Origin: Zelopaecilomyces penicillatus
Lineage: Eukaryota > Ascomycota > Sordariomycetes > Hypocreales > Pseudodiploosporaceae
Reading direction: 5' to 3'
Length of the DNA: 64,000 nt
Assembly: GCA_005765155.1 (NCBI GenBank)
Contig: VCCP01000004.1
Location: 3,534,001-3,598,000, forward strand
Every line of letters begins with the position of its first letter. Position 1 is the stretch's first letter. Shown in pieces: positions 1 to 10,897 of this stretch. The position numbers and the translations under genes are program-made. The notes below the pieces were generated by a model, which was not told the origin of the DNA, did no database searches, and saw nothing but the letters and a program-made list of their open reading frames with translations.

Positions 1-426
1 AGCTAGAGGGGTGCTAGGTATAAGGGTTGCCTATTATATACTAGCTATAGTCAGGTTATAGCATAGCTGGCATAGCATCTTTGCTTAGTCAGCTGACTTC
101 TATAGTCTTATATAGGCCTTTTATAAAGTTGACTAGCAATTCAAGTGTTTAACCGTATTTGGTATAGTCAGTAAAGCTATAACCTGTAATTCTATAAGTC
201 CAAATTAGTAATCTATAAATCTGAAAGTGGGTTATACTATAAGCTATAGGTCTGATGTTCAACTCTTATATATACAGTGTTTTTTATGACTTCTGATTGG
301 TGGGAAATGTGGGTCCGATTGGTTAGAGGAGGGGTGAAAAATCTGATGTATAAAGAGGTTGAATATAGCAGGAAAAAGAGTCTTCTTTTTATAGTCTGGA
401 ATAACTATTCTTCTGGGCTTATAATC
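1..426 (-). mobile_element. 5' leader of a Ty1/Copia retrotransposon running off the left edge
   Basis: This stretch is nearly the same as 45350-45775, the untranslated leader just inside the 5' LTR of the complete Copia element at 39504-46196. Differences are mostly C/T and G/A. The order leader then LTR, read on the minus strand, places the body of this copy to the left of the window. No coding region is visible here. Confidence 0.85.
412..426 (-). other. Copia primer-binding site (half tRNA-iMet type)
   Basis: These bases directly abut the inner end of the LTR at 427. On the plus strand they read TCTGGGCTTATAATC; the second copy at 45761-45775 reads TCTAGGCTTATAACC. The two copies differ only at RIP-type positions, giving a consensus CTGGGCTTATAACC. 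That resembles the anticodon arm of eukaryotic initiator tRNA-Met (CUGGGCUCAUAACC), the site used by Copia and Ty5-like elements that prime from a cleaved tRNA. The identification rests on tRNA sequence from memory. Confidence 0.65.
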
Positions 427-901
427 TATTGCAATTTGTAGTATAAAGTTATAACTAAAGCTAGTAGTAATAGCAGTGGAAGAAAGGCAGCGAATAGTTA
501 TCCAGAGTGAAGTCTATAGAAAAGAAGAAAGAAGTGATTGAATTGCCGATAGAGAAAGAAAGCAGGATTCAACTAGGAATCCAGCTATCTTATATATCTA
601 AATAATACTAGGATTATTTAGAATTATTTAAGAATTCCAAATAATATTTCTTTAGATTTCTAAGCATTTCAAATAATAAGAAAGGGAGGGGTATAAGGGA
701 TAAGCCCTTATTTTATTAGTCTAGCCTGATATAGCAGGTCAGGCTGCATAGGCTTTTTAGGTCTTATAGCAGGTCAGGCTGCTATCTTATAGCAGGTCTG
801 GCTGCTAGGGCTATAGCAGGTTTAGCTGCTAAGCTATAATAGGTCTAGCTACTAATCTTATAACAGGTTAGGCTGTTATATAAAACCCGCTTATTTTAAT
901 A
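427..901 (-). repeat. Copia LTR, 475-bp form (5' LTR)
   Basis: Aligned by eye to the LTRs at 9210-9684, 39504-39924, 45776-46196 and 59171-59645. The consensus ends are TGTTAAAATAA and TTGCAACA in element orientation; here terminal CA and TG have become TA, as expected from RIP. It has the same length as the copies at 9210 and 59171, and six palindromic units where the 421-bp form has three. The right flank is ATAGT; the matching target duplication lies outside the window. Confidence 0.85.
733..877. repeat. Six AGCAG...CTGCT palindromes inside the Copia LTR
   Basis: Imperfect palindromes of the form AGCAGGTCTGGCTGCT start at 733, 768, 791, 815, 838 and 862. Spacing is 23-24 bp apart from one 35-bp gap. 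The last two units have lost symmetry to C/T and G/A changes. The 421-bp LTR form has three such units (39832, 39855, 39878). The position is the beginning of U3 in element orientation. Confidence 0.8.
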
Positions 902-2599
902 ATAGTATCTTCTTAAGTTTATAGGGATTATTAATAGAATTTGCTTGAATAACCTTAATAAGGAGCCTTATTAATATAGTCTTATATAATATATAAGATA
1001 ATGGTTTTAAATCCTTTTAATTTAAATTATATTAGGAAGTATAGAATCTATATCTATTAAGCTAGTCTAGAATATCTTTAATAGATTTTAGGTATTATTA
1101 TTTAAGTGTTTTTAAATAATCTTTATATAATCTTAATTATTATAAGTCTTTTTTAAAGAAATAATTCTTTAATACTTTTTTAGCTTTTATTTATAAAAGA
1201 TTATAGATAAGTTCTTAGATAATATCTTTATAGGTATTAATTATATAATATATAAAGTAATTATATTTCTCTTTATTAATTATATTATTATCTTTTATTT
1301 TAAGCTTATAATTTAAAAGATATTTAATAATATTAATCCTATTAAAGTATTTAATAAGCTTAAGATTAATAGTATATCTTTTAGATTTATTTATAATAAG
1401 GATATTTTTAAGACTATTAAAGAGAGTAATATTAGTCTTAATAATATTTTATTAAAAACTCTTAATAATATTATCCCTTAATTGATTAATTAATTATAAG
1501 CCTGGTCTATTAAGGGAAGGGCTATTAGAATTTATAATAGATATTATACTAGATAAAGGAATACTTAGAGTAAGGATATTAAGGGTAATAGTCTTAAGAG
1601 TAGTAATTCTAATAATAGAGTTAGAGTTATTTAAAGATCTTCTTCTTTAGTATAGAGAGTATTTGCTTAAATTAAGGGCTAATAGTATACTAAGAAGATC
1701 TAATGATAATAAAGGCTTTCTATTATAGAGGTGTTTAGATATCTAGTCTAAGAAGGAGTTATCTTGATTCTTATATAATAATATCTTATTGATTATATTC
1801 TAGTATTAATATAAAACCTTTCCTTTAGGGATAGGTATTATACTTAAATTAAGGATAATAATTTCTATATTATTATAATTAAATAGTATTTTATTTCTAA
1901 AATACTAAGGTTATTTTTAAATAAAAAGCTTTTTTAATACTAAGGATAAAACCTATAGAGAGAGAAGAGAGATAAAAATATTTCCTAAGATTAGCTAAAT
2001 TATTAGAATATTAACCTATAATATAAAAAAGCAAAACTAAGAATTAATATATAGCTAATATTATTTATTATTAATTAGATAATTGATATTAAAAGCTATA
2101 TAAGCTGATTATCTATAATAATTCTTTTTATATTTATTTATATTTTAATTAAATAAAATTAATAAGTTTAAAGTACTTTATCTTTTTAATCTAATATTTA
2201 ATAGATAAGTTATCTTTTATATATATTCTAGATAGAAGCTTATCTTAGGATTAAATATTCCTTTATTTTTTCTCTTAATAGTTTAGTATTCTATAATATT
2301 AAATTCTAATAGAAAAGAAATTAATAATATCTTATTATTTAACTAAGATAGTATATAATATCCCTGCTTTATAGACTTTAAGTCTTTTAATAAATAAGCT
2401 TAGCTCTTTTATTTTTAGATTTCTAGGCTATTATCCTTAGAGGTATCTTCTGATTATATTAATTAAAAGGTTTTATAAGGGTACTTATAATAATTCTTCT
2501 TAGATTAATCCTTATAATAGCTTAAAAGTACCTTTAAATATATTATATTATTAGTCTAGTATTAATTAATCCTTTTAATAGTAAAATAAATAAGATATC
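902..2599. mobile_element. Unassigned AT-rich repeat relic
   Basis: Strongly AT-biased, stop-dense sequence with no open frame of useful length. The texture is the same as the recognisable RIP-degraded elements around it, but I could not align it by eye to any other part of the window. Most likely it is remnant transposon DNA of an unassigned family. Confidence 0.4.
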
Positions 2600-3011
2600 C
2601 CTTTATCTTAATTATTAGTTTTAATAAGAGAAAAACAATATATATAATAATACTAATACTACCTATAGAACTATAGGGTGATTTTAAAGTAATTATATAG
2701 CTAGTATAGTCTATAAGGATTAAATAGGTAAGAAAAGCTATAAAGCAGTGATATAATGAATTGAATTTGAGGGATTAATTGATTATCCTATAACTGATCA
2801 GATAAAGAAGATAGCTTTTTAATAGCTAGTCTTTTGAATATACTAGAAAATTCTTAGGTAGAAGGGAAAAAAAAAAACTTAAATTCGATAATATCTGCCT
2901 GTTCAAATAGCCTGGGTATAGCCTATCTACTTATATAGTTCAATCCCCTTAAGTGCAGCTTATACAGCTATAGCTTAGTCAACTAGTAAGGGGGTGTGTT
3001 CAACCCAGCCA
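2600..3011. repeat. Dispersed repeat R2, copy 1 (probable solo LTR)
   Basis: Closely matches 37505-37917 in the same orientation. Shared landmarks are the stretch around TTCAATCCCCTTAAGTGC and an end reading GTGTGTTCAACCCAG followed by ATTAAA. This copy keeps more C and G than the other. At 37.5 kb the repeat interrupts an element whose uninterrupted form is seen near 59.1 kb, so it behaves as an insertion of about 0.4 kb. A solo LTR is the simplest reading; exact ends are uncertain. Confidence 0.55.
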
Positions 3012-5099
3012 TTAAACTATTAAATCTTAAATTTATTTAATCTATTAATTAATTATATAATCTTAATTTAATAAATCTATTATATATATTTTAGTTTAAT
3101 ATAAAGGTTTAATCTATTAATTATAGAATTTTATTTAATTATCTTTATTATTTAAATTATTAATTATTTTAATATTATTTATTCTATAATATCTTAATAT
3201 TATTATATTAAAAGATAATTTATTTTAACTAGTATTATTTATTATATTTATTATTTTTATAAATATAATTAAGATATTTTATTAAACTTATACTCTTTTA
3301 TAAATAAAATTTTAATTTATTAAGAGATATATTTAAATAAATATAGATTTTATTTAATTATTAATTAATTATTTTAAATCCTATTATTTTAATTATTTAA
3401 AATAATTTTAATATTTATTTATTAATATTAATACCTTAATAATAATCTTCTTTTAAATATTTTATAATAAATAGTTTTTTAATAATATTAATTTTATTTA
3501 TTTTAAATTACTTTTATAATATTATAATTTATATAATAATAGATCTTTTAATATTTTAATATTTTAATATTATTATTTTATTATTATATTAATCTATTAA
3601 TATAGGGCTTTTTATAAAATAATTAAAATAGATTTAAATATATTATCTTAATATAAAATAAATAAATTATATTATTATAAATACTTTTAATAAAAAGATT
3701 AATATTTCTTTAAATAATATTATCTTTAATTTAAATTATATTTAATCCTGTAAATAATTTTTTTAAATTAAGATTAAATATATTAATATTTTAGATTTTC
3801 TATTTATTTAATTATAAATATAAAATACTTTATTATAATTAATTATTTATTTTATTATCTCTTTAATTAATTATTTTAATTATTTATTTAAATAATATTT
3901 AAAATTATTTATTTAATAGATTAATAAAAGGTATTATATTTAATATAATTAATAATATAATATTTTATATATTTTATTTATTTATAAAGGATATATTTAA
4001 TAATTTAATTATATTTTTATTCTTTATTTTAAAATAAATAATTTATTTTTAATATAAAAAAGAGAATAAATTAATTAATAATAATAATATAATCTTATTA
4101 TTTAATAATTATAAAGCTATTTATAATAATATTTTAAGGAATATAATTAATATTATATATATTTTTATTAATATTAAATAATATAATAGATTTCCTTTAT
4201 ATTTTTTTAATTAAAAGAAGGTTTTAATTAGCTTTTTATAATAATTATTAATAATATTATTTAATTTATTTAAAAGATATAAATCTAATTATTAATTTCT
4301 TTATTAATAAGTTTTCTAGTATTAATATAATATTATATAAAATTCTTATTTATAATCATTTATTTTAATTTAATAATTTAATACTATTATTTATTTATTT
4401 AAAGTTAATAAAAATAAATAAATATATTATATTTAAATATAATATTTTTTAAATATTTAATAATTAACAGATTAATTTAATTAATAAAATAATAAAATAT
4501 TAATAATATTTTATTAATATTAAATTTAATTATAAATAGAATTATAAATAAAGATATTAAATCTACTATTAGATTTAAATATTATATATATTATTTTTAT
4601 TAATAACAAATAATTTCTTTTTAATTTAATTAAAAATAAAATAAAATAATAGATTGTTTTAAATCTTTATAATTAAAGTATAATAATTAATAATATTTAA
4701 TAATTTCTTAATTCTTTTAATATTTTCTTTTATAATAATGATTATATATAAATATTTTATTTAAATAAAATTAATAATATATTTAATAATTAATATTATA
4801 TTATTTATTTTTAAATAATTATTTCAATAATATATATTTTATTAATAGATTAAACTATTAAAAATTCTAAATAAAATTTTAAATTTATTAAATAAAAAAA
4901 AAAAAAATTTAAAGCTATAATTATATTAAGATAAAAGGTTATATAATTATTATATATAAAAATAATAATTTTATTTCTTATTTAATTTAATAATTTAATT
5001 AATAATTTATAATAATTTAATTAAAAAAAATAAAAAATAAAAGAATAATTATTTTAATAATCTAATATAAATAATATAAATAATTATAATAATAAGCTT
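3012..5099. mobile_element. Extremely AT-rich RIP-degraded DNA
   Basis: Almost only A and T, with stops in every frame. It lies upstream of the degraded Copia body and would be expected to contain its 5' LTR, leader and gag start. I could not find the 5' LTR with confidence: neither the TGTTAAAATAA-like start nor the palindrome array is visible. Confidence 0.4.
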
Positions 5100-8000
5100 T
5101 TAAAGTAAAAAGTATTAAAAATTATAATTAATAGTATTAAGCTTTTTTCATTTAATTATAAATACTAGGATTATTTAAATTTTTTAAAAAATCTGTTATA
5201 AATATTAATATTAATAATAATTAATAAACTATTTTATTTCTTTTATTATATAATAATTATTTATAATACTTATAAGCCTTTATAAACTAAATTAAAATAT
5301 CTTTAAAAGCTTATAAATTATTATATAAATAATATAGAAATAATATTATATTATAATATAAAATACTTTATAATACTTTTTAAGCTTAATATTAATAATT
5401 ATAAAGATTTTATAAAGATATTTAATAATAAATTTAATATAAGATTTATTAAATTATAATTAATAAAAGTTATTATATAAGCTATTAATTAAATATATTA
5501 ATATTTAAAAGCTATAAAAATACTTTTTCTTAATAATTTAATATAAATAAAATAATATTAGAATTTATATAATATTAAAAATCTTATTAAAAGCCTTAAT
5601 TTTATAGTTTTTAATATATATTTAATAAAAGAGCTATAAAATAAAATCTTTTTTATTATTAAAGTTAGCTTTTATAAAGCTAAAGAGATTAAGAGACTCT
5701 TTAAAGAATCTTTTAAGGATTTTAAAATAAAAGAAAAACTATTTAAATCTATTAAAAAGAGCTTTATAAGCCCTTTTAAAAGAGTAAGTAAATTAAAAAA
5801 CCTATTATTAATAATATAAAATCTAATAAGATATTCTTTATAATAAGAATCTATAACTTATTTATAAATAATTAAAATACTATAATTAATATTTAAGATT
5901 TTAATTTTAAATCTAATATAAAAGATTTAAAACTATATAATTTAAAGAATTAGCTTATAATATTATATATAATATTAATATAAAAATATATTATTATAAA
6001 ATATAGACTTAATAGCTTATATTATTAATAATAAAGCCTTATTTATTGATAATAATATTTATATTAAGATATTAATGCTTATAATAATTAATAATAATTT
6101 AATTTATCTATAGGGATTTAATATAATTATATTTATAATATTTATAAACCTTAAATTAAGGATTTATAATACTTTAAAATTAAAAAATATATTATATCTT
6201 TTAAATATAAAATTAAATATAATAAATAAAATAAAATATTATATTTTAATAATATTCTTTTATAAAAGAAATTATTTATTATAGATTAAATTTATTATAA
6301 ACTATTAAATTTTATTAAAAATAGCTTTTTTTAATAAAAAAAGAAATCTATTTTTAAAATTATTAAGATTTTTAATTATTATTATAATTATTTTATAATA
6401 ATTAAAATTATTTTTAATCTTTTTTTAATATATATAAGAATCTTATTAAGCCTTTTAAATTAATTAAATAATTATTGAAATTAATTAAAAGCCTTATAAA
6501 TATAAATATATATATATTAATAAGTTTTAAAAACTTAAATCTTTTAAAACTTTTATTAAAAGATTTATTAATAAAAGCTATATTCTTTTTAAAATCTTTT
6601 AAAAGTATTACTTTAAAAGAAAAATCTATATTTAGCTTTAATTATTAAAAATTATTATATTTAATTAAAACTTAATATATTTAATTAAGCTATATTAGCT
6701 TATAATTATTAAAAAAAAATTATTAATATTTTAATAGATTTATTAGATTTTATTATTATAAAAGATATTAATTTCTTGTATTTAATTTATATATAAACTA
6801 AATTAATATATAAATCTTTTTAAAATTTAATTTTAAATCTTTTAAAAAAATTAAAGATTATAAAAAAAAGATAGATTTTAAATAAAATTAACCCTTTATA
6901 ATAAGCTCTTTATAAGGCTTATTTTAATAAAAAGAAACCCTATTATTAAATAATTCTTTTATTATTTAATAAAAAATATTTTATTATTTTTTATATTATA
7001 ATAAGCTTATTTAAAGGGTTAAAAGCTTATTATAAAAAATACATTTTATAATTATATTTTAATAATAAAAAAAAAGTTTTTATATTATTAATTATTAATT
7101 AATAAATAAAAAGATTAGCTTTAATATATTTAATTCTTATATTTATATATAAAATAATTTATTAAAATACTTTATAAGGATTATTTTAAATTATTTATAA
7201 GTTATTATAATCTAGACTTAATTATTATTATTTTTTTAAATTATTATTTTTTTGTTATAATTAATCTTATTAATTACATAATAATTATAAATAAGGATTT
7301 TAGTTTTTTATTAGTTTTTTATTAGTTTTTTATAAAAATTAAAAATAATCTTAATAATTAATAAATTAAATTTAATTATTTATAAAGCTATTAAAGCTTA
7401 TTATAAATTATTTAAGCCTTAAAATAAAGCTAATTAAATTATTAATTATATTAAATAAAAAGATTTATTTAATTTATATATCTTTTTATTAATAAATAAT
7501 TAAAATCTTTTTTCTTTAAATTATAAAAGAAATAGACTTTATATATTAAAGCTTAAAAAATAAATTTTATAATCTTTAAAGTCTTTTTAATTAAAAAAGA
7601 AAATTAAAAAAGCTTTTAATATTATTTAATTTAATAGATTAAATTATATGAAAAGATTTAATTAATTTAAAAGCTTTTAAATAAGTTAAAAAGCCTTTTT
7701 AAAACCTATAGCTTTTTTTATAATTATTATAATCTATATTATAGCTTTTATTATAGCTTATATTATAGTTTATAATATAATTATTATATTCTATTAAATA
7801 GCTTAAATATTAATAATAAAACCTTTAATTAATATAATTTATTTTATTTTAATTTATAAATATTTATTATAAATTAAAAATAAAATATATTATAAAAATT
7901 ATTTTAAAATCTATTAATTAAAAATAAATCTTAAAAGATCTTTTTAAAAAGAAATAATAAATTTTATTTATAATAAATTTTATTAGCTTTTATAAATAAA

Positions 8001-9209
8001 AATTATATATTTTATTTTTATTTTAAATATCTTAAAAAAAAAAGAATCTTAAAAAATAAACTTATTTATAAGCTTAAAAAGAATATATAAAATCAGTCTT
8101 TAAAATATAAAGCTAGGTTTATTATAAAGAGTTTTATATAAATTAAAGAAAAAGATTATTTTAATACCTTTATAGCTATTAATATTCTCTTTATTTAATA
8201 GATTTTATTAACTTTAATAGCTTTTTATAATTAAAAAATTAAATAAATTAATTTTATAAAGGCTTTTTTAATTAATTTATTATTTAAGAATATTTTTATA
8301 GAATTTTTAAAAAATCTTTTTTTTATAAAGATTTAAATTCTTAGAAATTATTCTTTAATAGCTTTATTAATTAAATTAAATTATAATTCTATTATAAAAT
8401 AAATTATTTTATTAAAAAAGGCTTTTTTTAGCTTAAAATAAAGCCTTTATAAATAATAATAATAATTAATTAAATTATTAATTAATTATAAATTCTAACT
8501 TTTAATTTTAAATCTAATTATATTTATTATTATTTATATTAATAATTATCTTATTATAAGGCTTAATTTATTTTATATTAATAAACTAAAATATTTATTA
8601 TATAAGGTTTTTATTATAAAAAATAAAGGCCTTATAATCTTTTTTTAAGAGTTTAAATTAATTATAATAAAACTAAAAAAGTTATAATTATATTAATCTT
8701 AACATATTAATAAGATTTTTTAATACTTTTAATTATAAGATATAATCTTTATAAATATCTTTTTATAATTTAAGGTATTAAAAAAGATTATAAATAAGGT
8801 TTTAAACCTTATTAATTAATAAATCTATTAATAGATTATAAGGATTTTAATATACCTTATATTATTTTTTAAGCTTAATATAGCTTTTTTAATTTAATAA
8901 CTTTTTAATATATATAATAAGGCTATATTAACTATTATAATATAATTAAGAATCTTTTAAAATATTTAAAAGATTATAAAAAACTAGCTATTTTTTATAA
9001 GATTATAATCCTTATATAAATTAAATATTTAATTCTTTAACTATTAGATTATTTAAAATAAATTATTTTATAATAAAATTATATTTATTAATAAATTAAT
9101 TAATTAAAAATTTAATAAACTTTATCTTTTAAGACTTTTTAAGCTTATTAAATCTATAAAAACTCTTTATAAAAGGCTAGCTATATATTATATAATCTAT
9201 TAAAGAGAA
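5100..9209 (+). mobile_element. Ty1/Copia retrotransposon body, heavily RIP-mutated (pol)
   Basis: Conceptual translation with stops read through follows the same protein order as the better Copia copy on the minus strand at 39.9-45.2 kb. Integrase-like sequence (pattern around YNKL..ELILIERK) lies at about 6.7-7.25 kb. The reverse-transcriptase segment (KYKAR.VIKGFIQIE..DYF pattern) lies at about 8.02-8.5 kb. The RNase H segment (QQGYINHYN...LLKYLK pattern) lies at about 8.85-9.0 kb. Nearly every C has become T and every G in suitable context A, so the element is dead. A purine run (AAAGAGAA) just before 9210 is the polypurine tract. The left limit is approximate. Confidence 0.7.
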
Positions 9210-9684
9210 TATTAAAATAAATTAATTTTTAATATAATAGCCTAATTTATTATAATTTAATAATTAAATTTATTATAGTTTAATAGCTTAATCTATTATT
9301 ATTATATAATTAGATTTATTATTATATAATAGCTTTATCTATTATAAGATTTAATATAAGATTTAAAGTATTTAAATATTTTAATCTATTAAATTAAACT
9401 AGAATAAAAAATAAAAGCTTTATTTTTAAAAACCTTTTTTATATTTAAAATACTTAATAATTCTAAATAAATATAATTTAAAATTTTAAAATATTTTAAA
9501 ATATTTTTATTATTTTTTTAAATATATAAAAAAATTAAACTTTTAATTAAACTTCTATTTTTTTTCTTTATTAATAATATAATTAATTTTATTTTTTCTT
9601 ATTAATTTATATTTAAATAATTATTATATTTTTCTTTTATTATTTTAATTATTAGCTTTAATTAATCTTTATAAAATTATAATA
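9210..9684 (+). repeat. Copia 3' LTR, 475-bp form, RIP-degraded
   Basis: Begins TATTAAAATAA (consensus TGTTAAAATAA) right after the polypurine tract and ends AAATTATAATA (consensus AAATTGCAACA). The length of 475 bp equals that of the LTRs at 427-901 and 59171-59645. The palindrome array is still visible as AATAGC/TTATTA-like remnants around 9235-9350. It terminates the degraded plus-strand Copia. Confidence 0.75.
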
Positions 9685-10415
9685 AAATTATTATTATATT
9701 TTTATAAGATATTATTTTTCTAAATTAATCTTTTTTAAAAGGCTTTTTTCTTTAATAAAATTATATATATAATATTATTTTATTAAAGATAAGCTTTATA
9801 ATAGCTTATAAAGCTTAATATAATATTTTAAATTATTTTTATTAAATCCTTTAATTTATTAAATTAAAGTATAAGCTTTTAATTAAGGTTTTTATATATA
9901 TAATAGCTTTAAATAAATTAAATAAGTTTAATATATAAGATTAATTAAATAAAATTAAAAATAAGCTTTATTTATTTAAATAATTATAATTATAATTTAT
10001 ATATATATTAAATTAATTAATAAAGCTTTATAAAATATAAAGAATTTATAATAAATAATTTTAAGCTTTAAAATTTTTTAAAAAATATAATATTTTATAA
10101 TTAAATCCTTTAAAAATAAAAAATAATTATAATATTATTTTATTAAAAATAAGTTATATAAGCTATTATAAAGCCTAATATAATATTTAAAGCTATTATT
10201 ATTTAAATATTTTAATTTATTAAATTAAGCTATAAATCTCTTAAATAATTTCTTTATTATATATAAATAAATAATAATTATAAATTAAATATATTTAAAT
10301 TTAATAATATTTAATAATTAAAATAATAATATTATAAAAAAATAATATTTTTTAAATCTTTTTAATATACTCTTAAATCTATTAAATATTAACCTTCTTA
10401 TATATCTCTATATAT
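9685..10415. repeat. AT-rich relic with an internal direct repeat, up to the island border
   Basis: A segment at about 9770-9900 recurs at about 10135-10260 with C/T- and G/A-type differences. Both contain AAGCCTAATATAATATTT-like and TTTAATTTATTAAATTAA-like stretches. Family unknown. The extreme AT bias stops abruptly near 10415, where balanced sequence (CTGCCCTGATAGGG) begins. Confidence 0.45.
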
Positions 10416-10897
10416 ACTTATCTGCCCTGATAGGGTTGATTAGTGGTCACCATGCGATAAGTCATTTATAAATCATTATCATTATCATCATTATTATCTT
10501 GATATTTATAGCCTCTGCACCATATGTCAACGTATTTTACCAACATCATCATCATCCGTCTCTATAGAACTAAGCAGAACCTTCGCTATGGCCGATTGAT
10601 GTGCTCCTGATTCTGTCTGTATTTTTCTTTACTATCAGAAGTACTTGCTCCCTTATCAGTCAAATACATTTGACACGTGAGAACAGCCTATCGGGTGAGA
10701 AGAGACAACTTGCACTAAAAGGCCGTTCATCCGTGCAATCTCATCTTGGGCATTGTCCTCCTGCTTGCTATCGCAGCCAGCCCCAGATGTTTGTCGGAGT
10801 CGCCAGTTTCTGCGGCTTTGCTGCCCATCGACCATCGCCCAGTCCTTGATGCGCGCAATTATTGCACATATTTCATCTTTACTCGTCCATTTCGGGC
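10416..10897 (+). promoter_or_regulatory. Upstream region of the OGT gene
   Basis: This is the only non-repeat DNA between the AT-rich block and the OGT start, about 480 bp. It contains an ATTATC/ATCATC-rich stretch (10470-10560) and short upstream ATGs such as 10588 that are not in frame with the gene. The 5' leader and core promoter must lie here or inside the repeat block. No TATA box stands out. Confidence 0.4.

Noticed and set aside
1..10415. Mitochondrial or centromeric DNA because of extreme AT content
   Set aside because: Copia proteins and LTRs with C/T and G/A decay explain it as RIP-altered nuclear repeats. A pericentromeric location is possible but cannot be shown.
10862..10897. 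Upstream extension of the OGT frame
   Set aside because: The added residues begin with TTG and there is no ATG before 10898, so the start was placed at 10898.
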